Shown one piece after another: positions 1 through 7,321 of a stretch of DNA of 15,703 bases (positions are counted from its first letter, which is position 1; every line of letters begins with the position of its first letter). The position numbers and the translations under genes were made by a program. Origin of the DNA: Ignavibacteriales bacterium (GTDB lineage Bacteria > Bacteroidota > Ignavibacteria > Ignavibacteriales > Ignavibacteriaceae). The notes beneath the pieces are model-generated. The model did no database searches. It worked only from the letters and a program-made list of their open reading frames with translations, and had not been told where the DNA came from. The stretch covers positions 1 through 15,703 of the forward strand of contig PLNZ01000250.1 of NCBI GenBank assembly GCA_003142915.1, in the 5' to 3' direction.

Positions 1-95
1 GCCGGAGACAGACGCGTGAAATAATTGTAAATACAGCTTCTTTCCAGCGCTGCGACTTTGGCAAAGCCGCCCCTTCGGAGGAAGTCTTGAGCTAG
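1..95 (+). other. 3' end of an upstream transcription unit, coding frame uncertain
   Basis: Two frames could be the tail of a gene entering from the left. Frame 1 reads AGDRRVK and stops at 22-24. Frame 3 stays open from 3 to a TAG at 93-95 and includes a stretch reading SFQRCDFGKAAPSEEVLS. Neither tail is recognisable. The DNA at 54-86 has short complementary pieces (GACTT at 54-58 with AAGTC at 82-86, GGC-AAA-GCC inside, and a CCT/AGG pair), so it may instead be a structured 3' UTR. The terminator-like hairpin at 118-133 shows that some transcript ends here. A partner histidine kinase for the following response regulator would be a natural neighbour, but nothing visible proves it. Confidence 0.3.
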
Positions 96-117
96 TGTAG
101 TAACGCATAAATCTTCC

Positions 118-140
118 AACCGTTTTAACGGTTTATTTTC
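118..140 (+). terminator. Rho-independent-like terminator
   Basis: A perfect 6-bp stem (AACCGT pairing with ACGGTT) encloses the loop TTTA and is followed by TTATTTTC. It lies between the end of the upstream reading frames and the response regulator start at 213. It therefore probably separates the regulator from the upstream unit, although the T tract is interrupted and read-through is possible. Confidence 0.5.
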
Positions 141-212
141 TAATTACGAACAACGGGTTAAGGTTGTATAAAAATAAATTGCATAAAATGAATTTAAATT
201 TTTGAGAACATA

Positions 213-1559
213 ATGAGTAAAAAAGAAAATATTTTAATTGTTGACGATGAGAAAATAATAAGAGAGTCCCTCTTCCATTGGTTCGAAAATGAGGGCTATG
301 TTGTTGATGCCGCAGAAAGCGGAGAATCGGCGCTGAAGAAATTTATGGCTGAAAGATCCGGACTGCTGCTTGTTGATCTGAAAATGCCGGGTATGGGGGG
401 ACTTGAACTGTTAAAGGAAGTAAAGAAAATTGATCCTGAAACAATTGTAATAATGATTACCGCATATGCCTCGGTTTCTACTGCGATTGCCGCAATAAAA
501 GACGGCGCTTATGATTATGTAACAAAGCCTATTGATCCGGATGACCTTGCCAATCTTGTATCTAAAGCGTTTGAACAAAAGAAACTTCGCTATGAAAATA
601 AAATGCTGAAAAATAACATAGATGAAATTTCCGGGCCGGACAGCATTGTTGGGGAAAACCCTGCAATGAAAAAAGTCCATGAGCAGATTATTACAGCCGC
701 ACAAAATGATACCGCAGTAATGATCCGCGGTGAAAGCGGAACTGGGAAAGAATCAACGGCTAAAGCTATTCATAATAAAAGCATTAGAAAATATTTCCCG
801 TTCATATCCGTTAAATGCGGAGCGCTGACAGAATCAATGCTGCGGAATGAACTTTTCGGCGAAGAAGCCGGCGCCGCGGGAAGTCAGATAACTAAGAAAG
901 GGAAATTTGAGACAGTCGACGGCGGTACATTATACCTCGATGAAGTGAATTCAATTGCATTAAAAATGCAGGTTGAAATTCTAAATGTTCTTGAAACAAA
1001 CCGGTTTGCAAGAGTTGGCAGTAGTGAATTAATTAAAACAAATTTCCGCCTGATTTCCGCTGCAAACGAAAATATTGAGAGATTGATAAAAGAAGATAAG
1101 TTCAGGGAAGACCTGTATTACAAGCTTAATGTTTTTCCTATTGAATTACCGCCTTTGCGTGAGCGTAAAGATGATATACTGCTTTTAGCAAACGAATTTA
1201 TAAAAAAGTTCACAAGAAGTATAAGCAGGCCCGCCAAAGAAATATCTACAGAAGCAGCCGACTTTTTAATTAATTATGACTGGCCCGGTAATGTAAGAGA
1301 ATTGGAAAATGCAATTGAACGCGCATTGGTAGTCGGGAAATTGGAGGCCATTATAGTTGACGACCTGCCGTTTCGTATTGCTTCCGTAGAATTTAATCCG
1401 GATGAAGATAAGGAAAGCTTATCAATAATTGAAAAGAAACATATACTCAGGGTTTTGAATAAAAACAAATGGAATATCTCCCGCAGTGCGCAGATATTGG
1501 AAATAGACAGGGTGACACTTTATAATAAAATTAATAAATACAACCTCCGGGCAAAGTAA
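213..1559 (+). CDS. NtrC-family response regulator with degenerate GAFTGA loop
   Basis: This is a cytoplasmic two-component transcription regulator of 448 residues, the usual NtrC/AtoC length. Residues 1-120 form a receiver domain: acidic pair D11-D12, phospho-acceptor D55, T83 and K105 are all present. The AAA+ domain (about 145-380) has Walker A GESGTGKE at 173-180, Walker B TLYLDEV at 239-245 and the arginine-finger region REDLYYKLNVFPI. The C-terminus (about 405-448) is a Fis-type helix-turn-helix ending in RVTLYNKINKYNL. The sigma-54 contact loop is abnormal: the segment normally ELFG-x3-GAFTGA reads GAAGSQ at 220-225, with no length change, losing the key Phe and Thr. The protein may therefore not remodel sigma-54 polymerase; HupR-like regulators are a known precedent for activity without this loop. 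The ATG has only a weak upstream GAGAA. No kinase is visible in the window, so its signal and targets are unknown. Confidence 0.93.
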   Translation: MSKKENILIVDDEKIIRESLFHWFENEGYVVDAAESGESALKKFMAERSGLLLVDLKMPGMGGLELLKEVKKIDPETIVIMITAYASVSTAIAAIKDGAYDYVTKPIDPDDLANLVSKAFEQKKLRYENKMLKNNIDEISGPDSIVGENPAMKKVHEQIITAAQNDTAVMIRGESGTGKESTAKAIHNKSIRKYFPFISVKCGALTESMLRNELFGEEAGAAGSQITKKGKFETVDGGTLYLDEVNSIALKMQVEILNVLETNRFARVGSSELIKTNFRLISAANENIERLIKEDKFREDLYYKLNVFPIELPPLRERKDDILLLANEFIKKFTRSISRPAKEISTEAADFLINYDWPGNVRELENAIERALVVGKLEAIIVDDLPFRIASVEFNPDEDKESLSIIEKKHILRVLNKNKWNISRSAQILEIDRVTLYNKINKYNLRAK

Positions 1560-1568
1560 GTTTCCCAC

Positions 1569-1596
1569 GACAATTCCGAATGTTTTCGATATTGTC
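1569..1596. terminator. Hairpin just after the response regulator
   Basis: GACAAT (1569-1574) pairs with ATTGTC (1591-1596) and CGAA (1577-1580) pairs with TTCG (1585-1588), separated by a 2x2 internal loop. It starts ten bases after the regulator stop codon, where a terminator is expected, but there is no T tract after it. Confidence 0.35.
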
Positions 1597-1676
1597 CGAA
1601 GCTGTAATTATTCTCAAAAAGCAAATAAACTATGACAATATATAGTTAATTGACAAGTTATTCAAAATTAAGCAAT

Positions 1677-1693
1677 AGCATATTTAATATGCT
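1677..1693. terminator. Short palindromic hairpin between convergent genes
   Basis: A perfect 7-bp stem (AGCATAT with ATATGCT) has the 3-base loop TTA. Symmetrical hairpins between convergent genes often act as bidirectional terminators. Only two T residues follow the stem on the plus strand, so this role is a guess. Confidence 0.3.
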
Positions 1694-1723
1694 TTAAGGG
1701 TCTGCTTTTATAAAATTAGAATA

Positions 1724-1779
1724 TTTACTGTGATATTTTAATGTTGGTTTTTCGAACAACAAATCTATCACATAGTAAA
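1724..1779. repeat. Long imperfect inverted repeat in the convergent intergenic region
   Basis: TTTACT-GTGATA (1724-1735) pairs with TATCAC-(AT)-AGTAAA (1766-1779): 12 base pairs with one two-base bulge. A nested GTTG (1743-1746) and CAAC (1757-1760) sits around a central TTCGAA. The gap around it, 1560-1919, contains this element and two smaller hairpins and no convincing gene. It may be a terminator on the kbl side, a folded 3' UTR or a remnant of a small palindromic element. Confidence 0.5.
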
Positions 1780-1919
1780 ATAATATTACTTTAAATTCTA
1801 CTCTTTTAAATCTCTTATAATCTTCTATTCAAACAAATCCATTATAGTTATCCAATTTACATTCATGATCCTTAAAATTAAACCTATATGAAAGTTTACC
1901 CGATTGATTTGCAAATATT

Positions 1920-3104
1920 TTACAACCCGAACTCTTCTTTAACTTCTTTGAACTTTTGAATTGCAAATTTCAGGTCTTCCTTTGAATGTGCAGCGGATAT
2001 TTGCACGCGTATCCTTGCTGTTCCTTTAGGGACTACTGGGTAGAAGAACCCGGTAACATAAATTCCTTTCTCCAATAATCGGGCTGCCATCTTCTGGGAT
2101 AAAGCGGCATCGCCTATCATAATAGGAACAATTGGATGAACACCGGGCTTTATATTCAATCCTGCTTTTGCAATTCCATCACGGAAGAATTTAGTATTAT
2201 CTTCAAGCTTGTCGCGCAGATGCGTTGAGGACTCTAATAATTCCAGCACCTTAATTGAAGCGGCAACAATAGCCGGCGCTACCGTATTGGAAAACAAATA
2301 AGGACGCGAGCGCTGCCGCAGCAAGTCAATTATTTCTTTTCTTCCGCTGGTATAACCGCCGCTTGCGCCTCCTAATGCTTTACCGAGCGTTCCGGTTATT
2401 ATATCGATTCTTCCTATAACATCGTTATATTCGTGTGTGCCTTTGCCGTGCTTTCCCATAAAGCCGACCGCATGGGAATCATCTACCATTACCAGTGCGT
2501 TATACTTATCCGCTAAGTTGCAGATGTCCTTTAATTTTGCAATAAATCCATCCATGGAAAAAACACCGTCGGTCGCAATTAAGCATATCTTTGCCGGCTG
2601 TGCTTCTTTAAGCTTTTCTTCAAGGTCATTCATATCGCTGTTTTTATACCTGTAACGCTGCGCTTTGCACAATCGTATCCCATCTATAATACTTGCATGG
2701 TTAAGCTCATCGCTGATTATAGCATCATTTTCAGAAAGGATTGTTTCAAACAAACCGCCGTTTGCATCAAAACAGGATGTATAAAGGATTGTATCTTCAG
2801 TTTCAAGGAATTCGGAAATTTTTTGCTCAAGCTCTTTATGAATTTCCTGTGTCCCGCAAATAAAACGGACGGATGAAAGTCCGTATCCCCATTTATTATA
2901 ACTCTGTTTAGCGGCTTTAATTATTTCCGGGTGATTTGCCAGACCGAGATAATTATTTGCACACATGTTCAAAACCTGCTGGCCGCCTGCAACCTCAATT
3001 TTTGCTTTTTGCGGACTTGTAATAATTCTTTCTTCCTTTAATAAGCCGTCAGCGTCAATTTGTTTTAACTGCTGCTGATAAAATTTTTTTACTGTCTCAT
3101 TCAT
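1920..3104 (-). CDS. kbl: Glycine C-acetyltransferase (2-amino-3-ketobutyrate CoA ligase)
   Basis: This cytoplasmic PLP enzyme cleaves 2-amino-3-ketobutyrate with CoA to give glycine and acetyl-CoA, the second step of threonine breakdown through threonine dehydrogenase. At 394 residues it matches the length of E. coli Kbl (398) and follows it closely. The motif CANNYLGLANHP occurs near the N-terminus, LNHASIIDG around 134-142, VDDSHAVGF at 207-215, and TGTLGKALGG carries the PLP lysine K242. The C-terminal FFYPVVPKGTARIR is also typical. The start ATG at 3102-3104 has a GAGGA ribosome binding site seven bases upstream. That site lies in the 16-base gap after the tdh stop codon, so the two genes form one operon with tdh first. 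Nothing looks damaged. Confidence 0.96.
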   Translation of the reverse strand: MNETVKKFYQQQLKQIDADGLLKEERIITSPQKAKIEVAGGQQVLNMCANNYLGLANHPEIIKAAKQSYNKWGYGLSSVRFICGTQEIHKELEQKISEFLETEDTILYTSCFDANGGLFETILSENDAIISDELNHASIIDGIRLCKAQRYRYKNSDMNDLEEKLKEAQPAKICLIATDGVFSMDGFIAKLKDICNLADKYNALVMVDDSHAVGFMGKHGKGTHEYNDVIGRIDIITGTLGKALGGASGGYTSGRKEIIDLLRQRSRPYLFSNTVAPAIVAASIKVLELLESSTHLRDKLEDNTKFFRDGIAKAGLNIKPGVHPIVPIMIGDAALSQKMAARLLEKGIYVTGFFYPVVPKGTARIRVQISAAHSKEDLKFAIQKFKEVKEEFGL

Positions 3105-3120
3105 AATGAAATCCTCTTTT

Positions 3121-4152
3121 TTATATCCAGTTCAAAATAATTTTACCTGAGTTGCCGGACTTCATAAGTTCAAAACCATCCTTGAATTGTTCAAAAGGGA
3201 AATGATTTGTAATTATAGGTGAAATATCCAGTCCGGTTTGAAGCATTACAGTCATCTTATACCAGGTCTCGAACATTTCCCTTCCATAAATTCCTTTCAG
3301 CGTTAACCCGTTAAAGATTACGGTTTCCCAATCTATTGCGGCGTTCGGCAGAAGCCCGAGCAGTGCAATCTTACCGCCGTGGCACATTAAAGACAGCATA
3401 TTTTTAAAAGCCTCGGCACTCCCGGACATTTCAAGTCCTACATCAAACCCTTCTTTCATGCCAAGTTCTTCCATTATACTTTCAAGTTTTTCATTTGTTA
3501 CATTTACGGTTCTTGTAACACCCATTTTTTCTGCCAGCTTAAGGCGGTTTGGGTTTATGTCGGTAATTATTACATAACGGGCGCCTGCGTGTTTTACAAT
3601 TGCGGCTGCCATTATTCCAATCGGTCCTGCTCCTGTTATTAAAACATCCTCGCCAAGTACATTAAATGATAAAGCAGTATGGGCTGCATTTCCAAAGGGA
3701 TCAAAAATAGAAAATATATCCTCCGGGATAGATGGATCGCAATGCCAAACATTTGATACAGGAATGCTGAGGAATTCTGCAAAGCATCCTGGACGGTTTA
3801 CTCCAACACCCTTTGTATTTGGGCAGAGATGCCTTCTGCCGGCACGGCAATTTCTGCAGTAACCGCATACTATATGTCCTTCGCCGCTTACAAGTTCCCC
3901 TATTTTTACATCGTGTACATTGCTTCCGATTGCTTCTATGGTTCCAACATACTCATGGCCCACAACCATAGGCACCGGGATAGTTTTTTTTGCCCAGTCG
4001 TCCCAATTGTAAATATGAATATCCGTTCCGCAGATGGATGTTTTATGAATTTTAATCAGGACATCGTTCACACCCACTTCGGGTAAGGGAACTTCATCAA
4101 GCCATAGGCCAGGTTCAGCATATTTCTTAACAAGAGCCTTCATCTTTTTCAT
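3121..4152 (-). CDS. tdh: L-threonine 3-dehydrogenase
   Basis: This zinc-dependent medium-chain dehydrogenase oxidises L-threonine with NAD+ to 2-amino-3-ketobutyrate, which Kbl, encoded next in the operon, then cleaves. The frame can be extended to a TTG at 4164, but that codon overlaps the GAGGA ribosome binding site (4158-4162). The ATG at 4150-4152 has ideal spacing, so I use it; the product is 343 residues, close to E. coli Tdh (341). Numbered from this ATG, the catalytic zinc site has C41 (SICGTD) and the GHE pair H66-E67. The structural zinc has four cysteines at 96, 99, 102 and 110. The Rossmann motif is GAGPIG followed by the acidic TDIN. The product-determining segment GREMFETWYKM matches true Tdh rather than general alcohol dehydrogenases. 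Confidence 0.96.
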   Translation of the reverse strand: MKKMKALVKKYAEPGLWLDEVPLPEVGVNDVLIKIHKTSICGTDIHIYNWDDWAKKTIPVPMVVGHEYVGTIEAIGSNVHDVKIGELVSGEGHIVCGYCRNCRAGRRHLCPNTKGVGVNRPGCFAEFLSIPVSNVWHCDPSIPEDIFSIFDPFGNAAHTALSFNVLGEDVLITGAGPIGIMAAAIVKHAGARYVIITDINPNRLKLAEKMGVTRTVNVTNEKLESIMEELGMKEGFDVGLEMSGSAEAFKNMLSLMCHGGKIALLGLLPNAAIDWETVIFNGLTLKGIYGREMFETWYKMTVMLQTGLDISPIITNHFPFEQFKDGFELMKSGNSGKIILNWI

Positions 4153-4186
4153 TTTAATCCTCAAAAATTTTTACAGAGTATTTTTT

Positions 4187-4214
4187 ATGATATAATAATA
4201 AAATTTCTATTCAA
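4187..4214 (-). promoter_or_regulatory. Possible promoter of tdh-kbl
   Basis: On the minus strand TTGAAT is followed after 16 bases by TATCAT, about 35 bases before the tdh start codon. The surroundings are so AT-rich that chance matches are likely. Confidence 0.22.
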
Positions 4215-4396
4215 TAAAGTTTATAGCGCTAAAATTATAGATATAGACAACAAACGACAAACTATTTGTGTAGTTAAAATCATTTGAGAATTAAAAAAAA
4301 GATGAGTGTTTAAATATTGAGGCTGGGAAACATTTAAAAATATCCTTAATTATCCCCCAAAAATTTTTATCTGTTGAAAAAACCGGTTATAAAAAC

Positions 4397-4810
4397 TTAA
4401 ATAATAGAGAAAAGAGCAAATTCCATTGCCGGAAGCAAACTTTTGTTCTCTTTAAGTTTATTAATTTTATTGGCGAACCAATCTTCATCTAGTTCATTTT
4501 CGGAAGCAGTCAGCATTAGCCACTCAAGTTCCTTATCGGAAAGTTTGTTGTCTTTAAGCGCTAATTTAATCCCATCGGTAATAAACGATTCGGCAATCGT
4601 TTTTTCGGAAAACTTGATGGGATTTTCAGGAATATATTTATTCGCAAGAAGGCTGTGTATCGTGCTTTCATAAAAATCAGAAGCAAATCCAAGCTTTGAA
4701 GCGATGCTTTTAAGAAACTTCTTTTCAAAATCAGTTAAGCGCTCATCTTTTTTAACAATTATTAAAAGACCTTTTAAATAACTGCTTTTATCAAGCTGTG
4801 TTAATTCCAT
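4397..4810 (-). CDS. TerB-like small helical protein
   Basis: A 137-residue, mostly helical, cytoplasmic protein without signal peptide or membrane segment. It contains two similar units. In the first, YLKGLLIIVKKDERLTDFEK is followed by a hydrophobic helix (residues about 11-40). The second runs SFITDGIKLALKDNKLSDKE (about 74-93). The pattern of a hydrophobic helix, an acidic 'D-x-x-L-(S/T)-D-x-E' turn and a second helix is that of the TerB/DjlA-N fold, linked in other bacteria to metal or stress responses; the assignment rests on pattern only. The frame extends to an ATG at 4867, but the ATG at 4810 has AGGAAAG eight bases upstream and begins a normal N-terminus, so I use it. It is a separate unit: 244 bases separate it from tdh, which reads in the same direction. 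Confidence 0.6.
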   Translation of the reverse strand: MELTQLDKSSYLKGLLIIVKKDERLTDFEKKFLKSIASKLGFASDFYESTIHSLLANKYIPENPIKFSEKTIAESFITDGIKLALKDNKLSDKELEWLMLTASENELDEDWFANKINKLKENKSLLPAMEFALFSII

Positions 4811-4929
4811 TATGTTTTCTTTCCTATTTTTGTGCGGTAAATCTAAAATATTACCTACCAAGGTCATTATCGAATATTACCGGCTAAATTTTACTTATTA
4901 CTACAGGTATTTTAGCTTAAACTATAATT

Positions 4930-4976
4930 CAACGTTTCTTTAATCGAAACGTTGTGATAAAACATCAAAACGTTTT
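4930..4976. repeat. Cluster of AACGTT palindromes, possible operator or hairpin
   Basis: CAACGTTTC (4930-4938) and GAAACGTTG (4946-4954) form a perfect 9-bp inverted repeat around a 7-base spacer. A third palindrome, AAAACGTTTT, follows at 4967-4976. The AACGTT cores start at 4931, 4948 and 4969. The cluster lies about 120-165 bases upstream of the TerB-like gene, which reads away from it. It could be a regulator-binding cluster for that gene or a transcript hairpin. Confidence 0.4.
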
Positions 4977-5234
4977 AAAAATAATGAGTCAATTAATGCG
5001 TGCCAACTTAATTCTGTTACCATTGTGCTGAAAGGAAGAAATTTTTACTTTGATCTGTCACACGGGGTTAAAGAAGAGAAAAATAAATGGCTTTTCTAAC
5101 AGATAGAATTGTTGAAATGTTTCATTGTTCAAATAAATATTAAATCATGGGGACCCGGAACAATTCCGGATGAAAATGTAATTGTGCTGGATATAGAAAA
5201 GGGTTCGGTTAATTCATTGACAAAAGCTCCATAG
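4944..5234 (+). pseudogene. Decayed reading frame, family not recognised
   Basis: One reading frame is open from 4944 to 5234 except for a single TAA at 5097-5099. The first half includes NSVTIVLKGRNFYFDLSHGV. The second half includes GPGTIPDENVIVLDIEKGSV, and the frame ends with TAG at 5232-5234. Both halves have the alternating hydrophobic pattern and composition of folded beta-rich protein, unlike the neighbouring AT-rich DNA. No start codon with a ribosome binding site is visible. I read it as the relic of a larger, possibly exported beta-rich protein inactivated by truncation and a nonsense change. I do not recognise the family, and chance openness cannot be excluded. Confidence 0.35.
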
Positions 5235-5570
5235 CAAACAGACACCTCAATTCCTCCGGATATTAGATTCACTATTAAAGAGAAAAGTATCTATCATACT
5301 TATTTGATGTATATAATTGATTATGATTAGATTATTATAATTTTCTGCAAACAAGGTTTAATATTTCTTTTATAAATATAGCAATTTATAATTCATAATT
5401 ATTTTATTATAAATATATAATATCGTAAATAAGGTTCAATAAATAAATCGAGTATGCTTATTTTGTTGTAGTTGTGAACATTAAAAAATTTTAGGCTTAT
5501 ATTGCGTGAAAGGGTATTAAGCTTTGTCTGAAATTATCGTAATTTTGATAAAAGAAATTTTTAATTCATA
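5235..5570. other. AT-rich region upstream of fumC with no visible gene
   Basis: I see no gene here on either strand. The base composition is extreme around 5330-5460. A perfect 9-bp inverted repeat, ATTTATAAT (5384-5392) with ATTATAAAT (5406-5414), is present, but in such AT-rich DNA it may be accidental. The fumC promoter should lie in the right half. Confidence 0.5.
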
Positions 5571-5597
5571 GGAAGTCTGCAGTTCTTTTGCAGTTCC
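5571..5597 (+). promoter_or_regulatory. Hairpin in the fumC leader
   Basis: GGAA-(GT)-CTGCA (5571-5581) pairs with TGCAG-TTCC (5589-5597) around a 7-base loop, about 40 bases before the fumC start. The word TGCAGTTC also occurs twice in direct orientation (5579-5586 and 5589-5596), so it could equally be a protein-binding site. Confidence 0.3.
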
Positions 5598-5638
5598 TGT
5601 TAATAAAATAAAATTTATATTCATTAGGGAGAAAAATT

Positions 5639-7030
5639 ATGAATTATAGAATTGAAACTGATAGTATGGGAGAAATAAATGTCCCGGCTGATAAGTATTA
5701 TGGCGCTCAGACAGCGCGGTCATTAATGAATTTTAAAATCGGTGGTGAAAGATTTCCGCGTGAGATGATCAGAGCGCTTGGCATTCTGAAAAAAGCCGCA
5801 GCTTTAACAAATAAAGAACTCGGTATATTACCTGTTGAGAAAGCGGATTTAATCGTCAAAGCTTCAAATGAAGTTATTGAAGGTAAACTTGATGAGCATT
5901 TCCCCCTGGTCGTATGGCAGACAGGCAGCGGTACACAGACCAATATGAATGCAAACGAAGTTATCTCCAACCGTGCGATTGAGCTTGCTGGCGGAGTGAT
6001 GGGCAGCAAAAAACCTATTCACCCGAATGATGATGTAAATAAAGCTCAATCATCAAACGATACTTTTCCAACAGTAATGCACATTGCCGCAATTGAGGAA
6101 ATCCATAGAAGACTTATCCCTATGGTAACAAAACTTCGTGATGCGTTAGCAATAAAATCGGATGAGTTTAGAAATATTATAAAGATTGGTAGAACGCATT
6201 TAATGGATGCTACGCCTCTAACGCTCGGACAAGAATTTTCCGGGTATGTGCAGCAGCTCACAAACGGACTTGAAAGAATACACGGAAACCTGCCAAGATT
6301 ATATGAGGTTGCACTTGGTGGTACTGCTGTTGGCACAGGATTGAATACACATCCTGAATTTGCCGTAAAGGCGGCGGCAAAAATTGCTGAGCTGACAGGA
6401 AAGCCGTTCATCTCTGCCAGGAATAAATTTGAAGCTCTTGCTGCGCATGACGCATTAGTAGAAACAAGCGGAGTCTTAAAGACTCTTGCGGCTTCTTTAA
6501 TGAAAATAGCAAATGATATTAGGTGGCTTGGGTCGGGTCCCCGCTGCGGTATAGGAGAATTGGTTCTGTCCGAGAACGAACCGGGGAGTTCAATAATGCC
6601 GGGCAAAGTTAATCCTACCCAATGTGAAGCTATGACAATGGTTTGCACTCAGGTTTTCGGCAATGATACAACAGTTAATTTCGCAGGAGCAAGCGGCAAT
6701 TTTGAATTAAATGTATTTAAGCCTGTTATAATATTTAATGTGCTTCAGTCAATCAGGCTTATATCCGACGCTTGTGAAAGCTTTACAGATCATTGTGTTG
6801 CGGGTGTTGAGGCAAACGAAATAAATATTAAGAAACATCTTGAAAATTCTTTAATGCTTGTAACGGCATTGAATCCTTACATCGGTTATGATAATGCAGC
6901 TAAAGTTGCTAAGAAAGCGCATAAAGAAAATAAGACATTGAAAGAAGCTGCAATTGAATTGAATCTGCTTACAGCAGAAAAGTTTGATGAAATCGTTCGT
7001 CCTGAGAAAATGATAGGGCCAAAAGCTTAA
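5639..7030 (+). CDS. fumC: Class II fumarate hydratase
   Basis: This enzyme interconverts fumarate and malate in the TCA cycle, or its reductive branch, in the cytoplasm as a homotetramer. The 463 residues align with E. coli FumC (467) throughout. Visible active-site elements are WQTGSGTQTNMNANEV (about 93-108), HPNDDVNKAQSSNDTFPT (128-145), the catalytic base in GRTHL (H187) and the signature GSSIMPGKVNPTQCE at 316-330 with catalytic S317/S318. GKVNPTQCE rather than AKVNPVVPE, and the N-terminal YYGAQTARS, separate it from aspartase of the same superfamily. The start has a strong AGGGAGA eight bases upstream. It appears to be transcribed alone, with a long AT-rich leader before it and a hairpin after it. 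Confidence 0.97.
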   Translation: MNYRIETDSMGEINVPADKYYGAQTARSLMNFKIGGERFPREMIRALGILKKAAALTNKELGILPVEKADLIVKASNEVIEGKLDEHFPLVVWQTGSGTQTNMNANEVISNRAIELAGGVMGSKKPIHPNDDVNKAQSSNDTFPTVMHIAAIEEIHRRLIPMVTKLRDALAIKSDEFRNIIKIGRTHLMDATPLTLGQEFSGYVQQLTNGLERIHGNLPRLYEVALGGTAVGTGLNTHPEFAVKAAAKIAELTGKPFISARNKFEALAAHDALVETSGVLKTLAASLMKIANDIRWLGSGPRCGIGELVLSENEPGSSIMPGKVNPTQCEAMTMVCTQVFGNDTTVNFAGASGNFELNVFKPVIIFNVLQSIRLISDACESFTDHCVAGVEANEINIKKHLENSLMLVTALNPYIGYDNAAKVAKKAHKENKTLKEAAIELNLLTAEKFDEIVRPEKMIGPKA

Positions 7031-7040
7031 TGTTTTGTGT

Positions 7041-7065
7041 GAGATTCGCTTCCAAAGTGAATCTC
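7041..7065 (+). terminator. Hairpin after fumC
   Basis: GAGATTC (7041-7047) pairs with GAATCTC (7059-7065), extended by a G-T wobble and CTT/AAG to a CCA loop: an 11-bp stem starting ten bases after the fumC stop. The following TTCT is only weakly T-rich. It is the best terminator candidate between fumC and the next genes. Confidence 0.5.
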
Positions 7066-7084
7066 TTCTAGAAGCCGCAATAGT

Positions 7085-7103
7085 AAAAGGGTAAAACTTT
7101 GAT
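7085..7103 (+). repeat. Duplicated translation-start-like segment, copy 1
   Basis: This 19-base segment, aaaagggtaaaactttgat, matches 17 of 19 bases of the segment at 7304-7322, which carries the ribosome binding site and TTG start of the membrane protein gene. In this copy the equivalent TTG (7099-7101) opens a 25-codon frame ending at 7176, overlapping the first part of the gene annotated at 7106. Either this is the true start and a frameshift has occurred, or the resemblance comes from shared ribosome-binding purines. Confidence 0.4.
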
Positions 7104-7105
7104 AG

Positions 7106-7321
7106 ATGCCGAAACTTGTAAAAATATGTCGATTGAAATGCTTATGCAGCCTTACAAACATTCAACCGTTTTGTGAAGATACCCGTTGCGGTACGGGAAT
7201 CAGACCGCTGAATGTAAGGTTTGATGAAGGGAAAATAATTGTTTGGTGCGGTCACAAAAAATTTTCTTTAATTCCGTTTAACGACGGTATCATGAATAAA
7301 AACAAAAGGGATAAACTTTGA
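7106..7321 (+). CDS. Cys-rich small protein, function unknown
   Basis: A 71-residue product with cysteines at 8, 12, 14, 23, 28 and 48 and a histidine at 50. The C23-x4-C28 and C48-G-H50 spacing would suit metal binding. The second half (DEGKIIVWCGHKKFSLIPF) has beta-strand character. The ATG at 7106 has AAAGGG upstream, but the spacing of about 14 bases is long. A TTG at 7099 lies at better spacing in another frame, so the N-terminus is doubtful. The stop TGA overlaps the TTG start of the membrane protein gene by four bases (TTGA), indicating coupling and a shared operon. I do not recognise the family. Confidence 0.45.
   Translation: MPKLVKICRLKCLCSLTNIQPFCEDTRCGTGIRPLNVRFDEGKIIVWCGHKKFSLIPFNDGIMNKNKRDKL

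Noticed and set aside
4153..4164. Longer N-terminus of Tdh from a TTG at 4164
   Set aside because: The TTG overlaps the GAGGA ribosome binding site that serves the ATG at 4152, and the extension is absent from known Tdh proteins.
4811..4867. Longer N-terminus of the TerB-like protein from an ATG at 4867
   Set aside because: The ATG at 4810 has a well-spaced AGGAAAG, whereas the upstream ATG has none, and the extra residues look like translated leader.
6046..6648. 200-residue minus-strand open frame inside fumC
   Set aside because: It is antisense to a highly conserved enzyme gene, without start signals; a shadow frame.
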